Positions 5,977-11,736 of a DNA stretch of 11,736 nt are shown here, in pieces; the first letter of the stretch is position 1; every line of letters begins with the position of its first letter. Location: positions 1 to 11,736 of the forward strand of contig JAEZNB010000008.1 of the NCBI GenBank assembly GCA_023441965.1, read 5' to 3'. The notes under the pieces are model-generated. The model saw only the letters and a program-made list of their open reading frames with translations. It was not told where the DNA came from and did not search any database. The position numbers and the translations under genes were made by a program. This DNA comes from Bacillota bacterium (GTDB lineage Bacteria > Bacillota > Clostridia > Lachnospirales > Lachnospiraceae).

Positions 5977-6192
5977 ATGAGCGATTTAGCAGCAACACAT
6001 TGCGACAGCGGCATCAGAGGCAACAACGGATGCGAATGGATCATTTTCATCATCCTCATTCTTTGCTGTTGTGGCAATAATAATGGAATTTTTGGCGGAG
6101 GCGGATGTGGGGACAATGACAATGGCTGTTCATTCATTATCCTTATCCTCATCCTTCTTTGCTGCTGTGGAAATGGTGGAGGCTTCTTCTAA
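5977..6192 (+). CDS. Small Cys/Gly-rich double-repeat protein ('high-cysteine HCB protein 13' type)
   Basis: AGGAGG lies seven bases before the ATG. The 71-residue product contains two units exactly 32 residues apart. Each unit is a Gly-Cys, a run of 8-10 Ile/Leu/Phe residues, and CCCG (Cys19 with 30-32, and Cys51 with 62-64), joined by a Gly/Asn/Asp-rich linker with Cys44. There are ten cysteines in all. Clostridial genomes carry similar proteins automatically named after silkmoth chorion proteins; that name reflects composition only. The hydrophobic runs are short for membrane spans, so amyloid- or coat-like beta packing with disulfides or metal clusters is as plausible as membrane hairpins. 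A spore-coat or cell-surface role is inference. A strong terminator follows. Confidence 0.82.
   Translation: MSDLAATHCDSGIRGNNGCEWIIFIILILCCCGNNNGIFGGGGCGDNDNGCSFIILILILLCCCGNGGGFF
6061..6174 (+). repeat. Internal direct repeat within the Cys-rich gene
   Basis: CTTTGCTGTTGTGGCAAT at 6061-6078 recurs at 6157-6174 as CTTTGCTGCTGTGGAAAT (two differences), offset 96 bases. The offset equals the 32-residue protein repeat, so the gene arose by in-frame duplication of one unit. Confidence 0.7.
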
Positions 6193-6236
6193 AAGTGAAC
6201 TGTTTGCCAACATAAGTTTTCACTTCCTTGCAAACA

Positions 6237-6267
6237 AAAAAAAGCTGCCAACAGCAGCTTTTTTTTG
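6237..6267. terminator. Bidirectional rho-independent terminator shared by convergent genes
   Basis: A-run, GCTGC, loop CAACA, GCAGC, T-run: a 13-bp stem if the A and T tracts pair. T tracts follow the GC core in both directions (eight T on plus, nine on minus). It lies about 45 bases after the Cys-rich gene and four bases past the stop of the small minus-strand gene, so it can end both transcripts. Confidence 0.88.
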
Positions 6268-6270
6268 ATC

Positions 6271-6474
6271 CTATTTTCTCTTTTTCTGCTTCTTCAAGCG
6301 ATCGAAGCAATCCCTGTCTATTTCATATATCGTATTCTCCTCAATTATCAGATCCTCATCTCTCTTCCGTTCGATTAACGCTTTCCCCTTGGAGTCAGTT
6401 TCCTCCTTTGCAGCTTTGTCCCGTTTGATATAGGTATATCCGTTATTGCCCGGACCCATTGAAAGATTATCCAT
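6271..6474 (-). CDS. Small highly charged hypothetical protein, 67 residues
   Basis: A TGAGG ribosome site lies five bases before the ATG at 6474. The protein begins MDNLSMGPGNNGYTYIKRDK and is rich in Lys, Arg, Glu and Asp, with a very basic tail (KKQKKRK). It has no signal peptide or membrane span and one Cys in a YEIDRDCFDRLKK segment that looks helical. I recognise no characterised family. The stop is directly followed by the shared terminator. A clean ribosome site, tight terminator fit and coding-like composition support a real gene, perhaps nucleic-acid-binding given the basic tail; that last point is a guess. Confidence 0.62.
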   Translation of the reverse strand: MDNLSMGPGNNGYTYIKRDKAAKEETDSKGKALIERKRDEDLIIEENTIYEIDRDCFDRLKKQKKRK

Positions 6475-6539
6475 TTTTGCCTCATTTTTTTATTGTCATT
6501 CCAATATATGATAATTTTTATGAAATGTCCTTGTTAGGA

Positions 6540-6568
6540 TTGAAAGTCCTTAGGATTTCCGATATACT
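6540..6568 (+). promoter_or_regulatory. Sigma-A promoter of aroC
   Basis: TTGAAA (6540-6545) and TATACT (6563-6568) are separated by the ideal 17 bp. A start near 6575 would give an 80-base leader before the preferred aroC ATG. The spacer and flanks contain repeated TCCT..AGGA half-sites (see findings). Confidence 0.6.
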
Positions 6569-6656
6569 AGGACTAAGCTTCCGGCAGGAGGGTATTTCCT
6601 ATAGAGGGGTCCTGGTACTGTCGGTGTATATTCTAAGAGATAACGGAGTGTTGCCT

Positions 6657-7760
6657 ATGTCAGGATCTACATACGGAACGAGTTTTATCATATCAACCTG
6701 GGGAGAATCCCATGGAGAGGCGATCGGAGTCGTAGTGGACGGCTGCCCGGCAGGTCTGCCTCTTAAGGAGGAAGACATCCAGGTTTTTCTTAATCGGAGA
6801 AAACCGGGACAGACCAAGTATTCTACCCCACGCAAGGAGGAGGATAAGGTTCAGCTGCTGTCCGGCATCTTTGAAGGACGTACCACCGGTACACCCATCT
6901 CCATGCTTGTATTCAATGAGAACCAGAAATCTTCGGACTATTCGAAAATTGCAGGCTATTACCGCCCCGGTCATGCGGATTATACCTTCGACCAGAAATA
7001 TGGCTTCAGAGATTATCGTGGTGGCGGCCGTACCTCAGGCCGGGAAACCATCGGCAGGGTGGCTGCCGGTGCCATAGCTTCAGCAATCCTTCGGGAGCTG
7101 GGCATTACCGTCTATGCCTATACCAGGTCCATAGGGCCTGTAACCATCGACTACCAGAACTGCAGAAAGGAGCTTACCGCAGCCAGTCCTCTCTTTATGC
7201 CTGATCCGGATGCCTCACGAAGGGCTGAGGAGTATGTCCTGGAAGAGCTGAAAGCGAAAAACTCCGTTGGAGGAACCATCGAATGCATCGTAGCCGGAAT
7301 GCCCGCGGGCATCGGTCAACCGGTATTCGACAAATTGGATGCGGCTCTGGCAAAAGCCGTGATGTCCATCGGAGCTGTGAAGGGCGTTGAAATCGGAGAC
7401 GGCTTTGCCGCAGCGGGAAGAAGCGGGGCCGAGAATAATGATTCCTTCCATTATAATGATCAGGGTAAGCTCACCAAGCTTAGTAACCATGCCGGTGGTA
7501 TTCTCGGAGGCTTAAGCGATGGCTCCGAGATCATATTACGGGCTGCCATTAAGCCAACCCCCTCCATCGCAAGACCGCAGCAGACAGTGAATAAGGAGAA
7601 GGAAAATATATCTGTCGAGATTCTTGGCCGTCATGATCCGGTCATCGTACCCAGGGCTGTTGTCGTGGTAGAAGCCATGGTTGCCATCACCTTGGTAGAC
7701 CAGCTTTTCCAGGGTATGACTGCCAGAATGGATAAGGTTAAAGATTTTTATCGGAAATAG
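6657..7760 (+). CDS. aroC: Chorismate synthase
   Basis: Chorismate synthase converts 5-enolpyruvylshikimate-3-phosphate to chorismate in the cytoplasm, the last shared step to aromatic amino acids and folate; it needs reduced FMN. From the ATG at 6657 (GGAG eight bases upstream) the product is 367 residues, the normal length. A longer in-frame reading back to 6459 has no family sequence and covers the promoter. All three family signatures are present: TWGESHGEAIGVVVDGCPAG near residue 15 (with His19), the GRTSGRETIGRVAAGA segment near residues 120-137, and GRHDPVIVPRAVVVVEAM near residue 330. The gene stands alone between its own promoter and a structured terminator, not in a shikimate operon. 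No other aromatic-pathway gene is in the window. Confidence 0.96.
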   Translation: MSGSTYGTSFIISTWGESHGEAIGVVVDGCPAGLPLKEEDIQVFLNRRKPGQTKYSTPRKEEDKVQLLSGIFEGRTTGTPISMLVFNENQKSSDYSKIAGYYRPGHADYTFDQKYGFRDYRGGGRTSGRETIGRVAAGAIASAILRELGITVYAYTRSIGPVTIDYQNCRKELTAASPLFMPDPDASRRAEEYVLEELKAKNSVGGTIECIVAGMPAGIGQPVFDKLDAALAKAVMSIGAVKGVEIGDGFAAAGRSGAENNDSFHYNDQGKLTKLSNHAGGILGGLSDGSEIILRAAIKPTPSIARPQQTVNKEKENISVEILGRHDPVIVPRAVVVVEAMVAITLVDQLFQGMTARMDKVKDFYRK

Positions 7761-7780
7761 AACAAGTATTGCTTTTGCAA

Positions 7781-7846
7781 GCCGTGCCTTTCAGCCGCAA
7801 AGCCCGATTCCATATCGGGTCCTGACGGAGAAGAGCACGGCCTTTT
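7781..7846 (+). terminator. Structured terminator after aroC
   Basis: GCCGTGC (7781-7787) pairs with GCACGGC (7835-7841), followed by CTTTT. Inside, TCAG (7791-7794) pairs with CTGA (7822-7825), and CCCGAT (7803-7808) pairs with ATCGGG (7814-7819) around a 5-base loop. Three nested stems in 61 bases followed by a short T-run suit a terminator for aroC, but the interrupted, multi-stem shape is more complex than usual (see findings). Confidence 0.65.
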
Positions 7847-7866
7847 CGTGAACTTACTAAAAGGTA

Positions 7867-7894
7867 TTGACATAGCAAATAAATTCAGTATAAT
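7867..7894 (+). promoter_or_regulatory. Sigma-A promoter of the regulator-potABCD operon
   Basis: Perfect TTGACA (7867-7872) and TATAAT (7889-7894) with a 16-bp spacer. Transcription would start near 7901, giving a leader of about 100 bases that carries an operator-like repeat. Confidence 0.82.
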
Positions 7895-7908
7895 TATTAT
7901 TGTCGTTT

Positions 7909-7925
7909 GTTTAGCAACGCTAAAC
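7909..7925. promoter_or_regulatory. Inverted repeat at the pot operon start site (candidate operator)
   Basis: GTTTAGC-AAC-GCTAAAC is a perfect 7-bp inverted repeat with a 3-base centre, lying at about +9 to +25 from the predicted start. It is followed at once by an AAACTT-C-AAGTTT palindrome. This layout suits a repressor dimer blocking transcription. The adjacent XRE-cupin protein is the obvious candidate, by inference. A transcript hairpin is an alternative. Confidence 0.6.
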
Positions 7926-7999
7926 TTCAAGTTTATTGTTAGTAAGATTTTTTGAACATCTTATGTTACCGCTCAAGGGACGGTATGGAGGTTTACACT

Positions 8000-8539
8000 A
8001 TGAATATCGGTTCTAAAATCAAGGAGTTAAGAATTCAAAAAAGTCTGACACAGGAGGAGCTGGCGGATCGGGCCGAGCTGTCGAAGGGTTTCATCTCCCA
8101 GCTGGAACGGGATCTGACCTCACCCTCCATTGCCACCCTCATGGATATCCTGCAGTGCCTGGGAACCAATCTGGAGGAATTCTTCAGCGGAACTACGGCA
8201 GAACAGGTGGTTTACAAGAAAGCGGATTATTTTGAAAAATATGATGCAGAGCTGAAGAATCAAGTGAAATGGATAATTCCGAATGCCCAGAAGAATATCA
8301 TGGAGCCCATCCTCTTAACACTGGATGCAGGCGGCTCCACCTACCCGGACAATCCCCATGAGGGAGAAGAATTCGGCTATATTATGAACGGAAGCATCAC
8401 GCTTCTGATCGGCAACCGTTCTTATAAGGTCAGGAAGGGTGAGTCCTTCTATTTTACCGCGAATAAGCAACACTATATCATAGCCTCGGAAAAGACAGGT
8501 GCCACCCTGCTTTGGGTGTCCACACCTCCCAGCTTTTAG
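8000..8539 (+). CDS. XRE-family regulator with C-terminal cupin domain (PuuR-like)
   Basis: The ATG at 8000 has GGAGG eight bases upstream; the earlier in-frame ATG at 7952 does not. The 179-residue product begins MNIGSKIKELRIQKSLTQEE. The first 60 or so residues form an XRE helix-turn-helix, with the recognition segment in LSKGFISQLERDLTSPSIAT. Residues about 100-178 form a cupin_2 barrel (HEGEEFGYIMNGSITLLIG, then VRKGESFYFTANKQHYI). Such HTH-cupin proteins commonly sense small metabolites and repress adjacent operons; PuuR is the polyamine-related example. It is the first gene of the pot operon, 21 bases before potA, so it probably controls polyamine uptake and itself through the repeat at 7909. 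The effector is not shown by sequence. Confidence 0.9.
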   Translation: MNIGSKIKELRIQKSLTQEELADRAELSKGFISQLERDLTSPSIATLMDILQCLGTNLEEFFSGTTAEQVVYKKADYFEKYDAELKNQVKWIIPNAQKNIMEPILLTLDAGGSTYPDNPHEGEEFGYIMNGSITLLIGNRSYKVRKGESFYFTANKQHYIIASEKTGATLLWVSTPPSF

Positions 8540-8560
8540 CTTCCGAAAAGGAGAATTCAA

Positions 8561-9637
8561 ATGACCGACAATAAATTAATTAACCTGGTTAATATATCAA
8601 AATCCTATGACGATACCCTCGTTCTGGATGAACTCAATCTCTATATCCGGGAGAATGAGTTTTTGACCCTGTTGGGTCCCTCAGGCTGTGGTAAGACCAC
8701 TACCTTAAGAATCATCGGAGGCTTCGAGAATCCCGATAAGGGTCAGGTGATCTTTGAGGGCATGGACATCACCAAGCTGCCCCCCAATGAGCGTCAGGTC
8801 AATACGGTATTCCAGAAATATGCCCTCTTCAATCATATGACCATTGCTGAGAATATTGCCTTTGGTCTGAGAATCAAGAAGAAAAGTAAGGCCTATATAG
8901 ACGATAAGATCAAATATGCCCTGAAGCTGGTTAATCTTCAAGGTTTCGAGCACCGCTACCCTGCTTCCTTAAGCGGAGGCCAGCAGCAAAGAATCGCCAT
9001 CGCCAGAGCGATTGTGAATGAACCTAAGGTCCTGCTCCTTGATGAGCCTTTGGGCGCCCTGGATCTAAAGCTTAGACAGGATATGCAGTATGAGCTGATC
9101 CGGCTGAAGAATGAGCTGGGCATTACCTTCATTTATGTTACCCATGACCAGGAGGAAGCCCTGACCATGTCGGATACCATAGTAGTTATGAATCAAGGCT
9201 ATATTCAGCAGATCGGTACTCCCGAGAAGATATACAATGAGCCTACGAATGCCTTTGTGGCTGATTTCATCGGCGACAGTAATATCATTCCTTCCATCAT
9301 GGTGGAGGATCGGATGGTCAACATCCTGGGCGCGAATTTCAAATGTGTGGATGAAGGCTTCGGAAGAAATAAGCCCGTCGATGTGGTCATCCGCCCCGAA
9401 GACATCGATCTGGTGAAGCCGGAGGAGGGTGTCATCAGCGGAACCGTTATTTCACTTCTGTTTAAAGGTGTTCATTATGAGATGGAGGTCCGTGCCAACG
9501 GTCATGACTGGCTCGTTCATTCCACGGATCTGGCCCCTGTGGGCAGTCAGGTAGGGATTAAGGTTGATCCCTATGATATTCAGATTATGAACAAGCCGGA
9601 ATCTGAGGATGAAGAGGCTGTCGAGCTTGAAGCTTAA
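8561..9637 (+). CDS. potA: Spermidine/putrescine ABC transporter ATPase PotA
   Basis: This 358-residue ATPase powers polyamine import through PotB and PotC. AAGGAG precedes the ATG. The nucleotide-binding domain shows Walker A GPSGCGKTT (39-47), Q-loop Gln85 in VFQKYALF, signature LSGGQQQR (137-144), Walker B VLLLDEP (157-163) and H-loop His195 in YVTHDQEEA. All are intact. From about residue 235 a C-terminal regulatory (TOBE-type) domain follows, containing VIRPEDIDLV, with a short acidic tail (ESEDEEAVELEA). Length and domain order match PotA/CUT1-like importers. The assignment to polyamines rather than another solute comes from the operon context: two permeases, a PotD-like binding protein and a PuuR-like regulator. 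Confidence 0.94.
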   Translation: MTDNKLINLVNISKSYDDTLVLDELNLYIRENEFLTLLGPSGCGKTTTLRIIGGFENPDKGQVIFEGMDITKLPPNERQVNTVFQKYALFNHMTIAENIAFGLRIKKKSKAYIDDKIKYALKLVNLQGFEHRYPASLSGGQQQRIAIARAIVNEPKVLLLDEPLGALDLKLRQDMQYELIRLKNELGITFIYVTHDQEEALTMSDTIVVMNQGYIQQIGTPEKIYNEPTNAFVADFIGDSNIIPSIMVEDRMVNILGANFKCVDEGFGRNKPVDVVIRPEDIDLVKPEEGVISGTVISLLFKGVHYEMEVRANGHDWLVHSTDLAPVGSQVGIKVDPYDIQIMNKPESEDEEAVELEA

Positions 9638-9713
9638 GGCTGATGCCATACTGATGCCATGAGCATCTTAGGCTTAAATCCCACTTAGATTCACAGGCAG
9701 AATGGAGACTTAT

Positions 9714-10601
9714 ATGAAGATAAGGAATATTCTGGCTAACCGGAACCATAAGGCCGCCGGTAATGATCATGGCCAGCCGGAATCCGGCTATTATAGAATT
9801 AAATGGCTCTCCTATCCCTACATCCTATGGATGGGTGGCTTTATTATCATACCCTTGCTCATGGTCGTATTTTATGGTCTGACCGGCAAGCAGGGCGGTT
9901 TCACCTTGGAAAATCTGACCATGATAACCGATCCGGTGAACCTAAAGGCCCTTCGGATTGCTCTGGAGCTGTCCCTGATCAGTACGGTGCTCTGCCTGCT
10001 GCTTGCTTATCCCCTTGCTCTGATCCTGAACAAGGCAAAGATGAAGAGCAACAACTTTATCGTCCTGATTATTGTTCTGCCCATGTGGATGAACTTCCTG
10101 CTCCGTACGATTGCCTGGCAGAATATTCTGGAGAAGACAGGGGTACTGAACAGCATCTTAAATTTCCTGCACCTGCCTACCCTGAATATCATCAATACCC
10201 CGGCAGCCATCGTACTGGGTATGGTTTATAATTTTCTTCCCTTTATGGTACTGCCGATTTATAACGTCCTGGTGAAAATAGACAAGGATACGATCAATGC
10301 CGCCAGAGATCTGGGAGCCAACGGTCTGCAGACCTTCTTTCAGATCATATTTCCCTTAAGCCTTCCCGGTGTCATCAGCGGTATCACCATGGTATTCGTA
10401 CCCTCTCTGACCACCTTCGTTATCTCAACGATTCTCGGAGGCAGCAAGATCGTCCTGATCGGAAATGTCATCGAGCAGCAGTTCCGGCTGGGGAACTGGC
10501 ATACCGGCTCCGGGCTTTCCCTGGTGCTGATGGTATTCATTCTGCTCAGCATGGCAATCCTATCTAAATATGATAAGGAAAGCGAGGGGAACCTATGGTA
10601 A
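9714..10601 (+). CDS. potB: Spermidine/putrescine ABC transporter permease PotB
   Basis: The ATG at 9714 is preferred because GGAG lies six bases upstream; an ATG four codons earlier (9702) has weaker signals. The 295-residue product has a polar N-terminus of about 35 residues, longer than in many PotB proteins, then a first membrane span (YILWMGGFIIIPLLMVVFYG) and about five more. The permease EAA loop, which contacts PotA, is in INAARDLGANGLQTFF to FPLSLPG near residues 195-219. It is one half of the transmembrane channel for polyamines. It follows potA after a 76-base gap with no terminator or separate promoter that I can see, and its stop overlaps the potC start by seven bases, indicating translational coupling. 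Confidence 0.93.
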   Translation: MKIRNILANRNHKAAGNDHGQPESGYYRIKWLSYPYILWMGGFIIIPLLMVVFYGLTGKQGGFTLENLTMITDPVNLKALRIALELSLISTVLCLLLAYPLALILNKAKMKSNNFIVLIIVLPMWMNFLLRTIAWQNILEKTGVLNSILNFLHLPTLNIINTPAAIVLGMVYNFLPFMVLPIYNVLVKIDKDTINAARDLGANGLQTFFQIIFPLSLPGVISGITMVFVPSLTTFVISTILGGSKIVLIGNVIEQQFRLGNWHTGSGLSLVLMVFILLSMAILSKYDKESEGNLW

Positions 10602-11383
10602 GAAAATTTTTAGAGCGATCTTATGTAGCCTTAATTATACTTTTTCTGTATGCTCCGATCCTGATCCTGATTATGCTTTCCTTCAACAGCTCAAAATCCA
10701 GATCCAAATGGGGCGGTTTTACCCTCCATTGGTATAAGGAGCTCTTTCAGAACGAAAGCATTATGAATGCCTTATATACGACACTGATTATTGCCTTTTT
10801 GTCTGCCCTGATTGCCACAGTGCTGGGAACAGCAGCTTCCCTCGCTATTAATAGCATGAAGAAGACTCCCAGGACCATTCTGATGAGCATTACGAATATC
10901 CCCATGCTGAATGCGGATATCGTTACCGGTATCTCCCTGATGCTGATCTTTGTGGCCTTAAAATACACTCTGGGCTTTTCCAGTGTCCTCATTGCACATA
11001 TTACCTTTAATCTGCCCTATGTCATCCTAAGTGTTATGCCCAAGCTAAGGCAGTTAAATCCCAATACCTTTGAGGCAGCCCTGGACCTGGGAGCCTCACC
11101 GGTCTATGCCTTTTTTAAGGTCATCCTGCCGGATATCTTTCCCGGAGTGCTGTCTGGCTTCTTCTTGGCCTTTACCATGTCCCTGGATGATTTTGTGATC
11201 ACCCATTTTACCAAGGGACCGGAGATCAACACCTTGTCCACTAAGATCTATACCGAAGTAAGAAAAGGAATTAAACCTGAAATCTATGCCCTCTCGACTC
11301 TGATGTTTGTCACCGTACTCATTCTGCTGGTCATAATCAACCGCCGGAATGCCGAAAAAAGGGCTCCGATCCATAAGGTTTAA
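10595..11383 (+). CDS. potC: Spermidine/putrescine ABC transporter permease PotC
   Basis: The start ATG lies within the end of potB (overlap 10595-10601), with GAGGGG upstream. The 262-residue membrane protein begins with a span covering about residues 10-30 (LIILFLYAPILILIMLSF). It has some six spans in all and an EAA loop at about 160-184 (EAALDLGASPVYAFFKVILP). The segment FFLAFTMSLDDFVITHFTKG is characteristic of PotC-type permeases. It pairs with PotB to form the inner-membrane channel. Length is standard for PotC. A 113-base gap rich in hairpins separates it from potD, suggesting that transport and binding-protein genes are tuned separately. Confidence 0.94.
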   Translation: MVRKFLERSYVALIILFLYAPILILIMLSFNSSKSRSKWGGFTLHWYKELFQNESIMNALYTTLIIAFLSALIATVLGTAASLAINSMKKTPRTILMSITNIPMLNADIVTGISLMLIFVALKYTLGFSSVLIAHITFNLPYVILSVMPKLRQLNPNTFEAALDLGASPVYAFFKVILPDIFPGVLSGFFLAFTMSLDDFVITHFTKGPEINTLSTKIYTEVRKGIKPEIYALSTLMFVTVLILLVIINRRNAEKRAPIHKV

Positions 11384-11385
11384 GA

Positions 11386-11419
11386 GACAAATAAGAAGCA
11401 ATGAAATGCTTCCTTTGTC
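11386..11419 (+). promoter_or_regulatory. Intergenic stem-loop between potC and potD
   Basis: GACAAA (11386-11391) pairs with TTTGTC (11414-11419), and GAAGCA (11395-11400) with TGCTTC (11407-11412), with a 3-base/1-base internal bulge and loop ATGAAA. No T-run follows, so it is more likely an RNA processing or stability structure than a terminator. Confidence 0.5.
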
Positions 11420-11431
11420 CTATATAAATAG

Positions 11432-11488
11432 GGAAGACCTGTCTTCCGAATATAAGTAAGGAGGTGGAATCTTCCGTTATTGCGGAAG
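11432..11488 (+). promoter_or_regulatory. potD leader: palindrome, distant Shine-Dalgarno and start-proximal hairpin
   Basis: GGAAGA-CCTG-TCTTCC (11432-11447) forms a hairpin. AAGGAGG (11458-11464) is a strong Shine-Dalgarno but lies 32 bases before the potD ATG. Between them CTTCCG (11471-11476) pairs with CGGAAG (11483-11488). The CGGAAG arm can also pair with an earlier CTTCCG (11443-11448), which would loop out the Shine-Dalgarno, so two exclusive folds are possible. Confidence 0.45.
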
Positions 11489-11496
11489 AAAAAATT

Positions 11497-11736
11497 ATGA
11501 GAAAGATCTTATCAGCTGTCACAATTGCATTACTCAGTGTCTTACTGCTTTCAGGCTGTTCGAAAGAGAGCGGAGAAAAGGTATACGTCTATAATTGGGG
11601 AGAATATATAGACGAAGAGGTTCTGAAGGAATTTAAGAAACAGACGGGCATAGAAGTTATCTATGAAGAGTTCGAGATGAATGAGGATATGTATCCGAAG
11701 ATCAAGAGCGATGCCGTCCGTTATGATGTGGTATGT
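11497..11736 (+). CDS. potD: Spermidine/putrescine-binding lipoprotein PotD, N-terminal 80 codons (runs off the window)
   Basis: PotD captures polyamine outside the membrane and delivers it to PotBC. The visible part begins with a lipoprotein signal (MRKILSAVTIALLSVLLLSGC; lipobox LSGC, lipidated Cys21). The mature start VYVYNWGEYIDEEVLKEF is the hallmark opening of PotD/PotF proteins, whose Trp and Tyr residues help line the polyamine site. Next come TGIEVIYEEFEMNEDMYPK and the family's KIKSDAVRYDVV segment. The 3' end lies beyond the window. ATG 11497 is chosen because the signal peptide starts there. An in-frame GTG at 11464 is embedded in the Shine-Dalgarno and would add 11 polar residues. 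GGAAG eight bases before the ATG could serve as the local ribosome site. Confidence 0.92.
   Translation, partial: MRKILSAVTIALLSVLLLSGCSKESGEKVYVYNWGEYIDEEVLKEFKKQTGIEVIYEEFEMNEDMYPKIKSDAVRYDVVC

Noticed and set aside
5922..6152. Minus-strand frame opposite the Cys-rich gene
   Set aside because: Low-complexity mirror of the repeat (Pro/Met/Leu/Gln runs) with no start signals.
6459..6656. 66-codon N-terminal extension of AroC
   Set aside because: No family sequence, no ribosome site, and it spans the predicted promoter; AroC normally starts at MSGSTYGT-like sequence.
7901..7999. Riboswitch in the pot operon leader
   Set aside because: Only short DNA-like dyads are visible, with no recognisable aptamer core or terminator; an operator explains them better.
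9803..10231. 142-codon frame inside potB
   Set aside because: Out-of-frame shadow of a clear permease gene, with composition unlike a folded protein and no ribosome site.
11464..11496. GTG start for PotD at 11464
   Set aside because: The codon lies inside the Shine-Dalgarno and would put 11 polar residues ahead of a standard lipoprotein signal peptide.
1..11736. CRISPR array or rRNA genes
   Set aside because: No regularly spaced repeats and no rRNA-like sequence were seen on either strand.

Overview
The window looks like chromosomal DNA of a low-to-moderate GC, spore-forming Firmicute, most likely a Lachnospiraceae/Clostridia member. The signs are strong AGGAGG-type ribosome sites, TTGACA/TATAAT promoters, a small Cys/Gly-rich 'CCCG' double-repeat protein of the kind clostridial genomes label 'high-cysteine HCB protein', and a regulator-potABCD operon. 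The lineage is inferred from these features, not from a marker gene.

Region 1 (1 to about 2730) is an AT-rich accessory patch of broken and mobile DNA. It holds the end and first codons of an IS66-family element (minus), an unrecognised 244-residue protein, an HsdR gene cut down to its nuclease domain, and a minimal nucleotidyltransferase with a probable one-base deletion near its end. It also holds a tiny GTG ORF, an unrecognised C-terminal remnant, and the 5' part of a group II intron (minus). A tRNA T-arm-like sequence lies beside the intron. The patch ends inside a subtilisin-like protease gene that has lost its catalytic serine half.

Region 2 (3197 to about 5800) is a minus-strand group of ordinary chromosomal genes: an AraC-type regulator with a very good promoter and a 13-bp inverted repeat around it, a secreted metallo-beta-lactamase-fold lipoprotein, and a small cupin with a 16-bp palindrome upstream.

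Region 3 (5977 to 6474) holds the Cys-rich small protein (plus) and a small highly charged protein (minus). They converge on one shared bidirectional terminator.

Region 4 (6540 to 11736, plus) begins with aroC (chorismate synthase, shikimate pathway), which has its own promoter and a structured downstream terminator. A second promoter and operator then drive an XRE-cupin regulator followed by potA, potB, potC and the start of potD. Together these form an ABC importer for spermidine/putrescine: PotA hydrolyses ATP, PotB and PotC form the channel, and the PotD lipoprotein captures substrate. The regulator probably tunes the operon to polyamine levels. The potC-potD gap contains several hairpins and an unusually distant Shine-Dalgarno sequence. 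The window ends inside potD.
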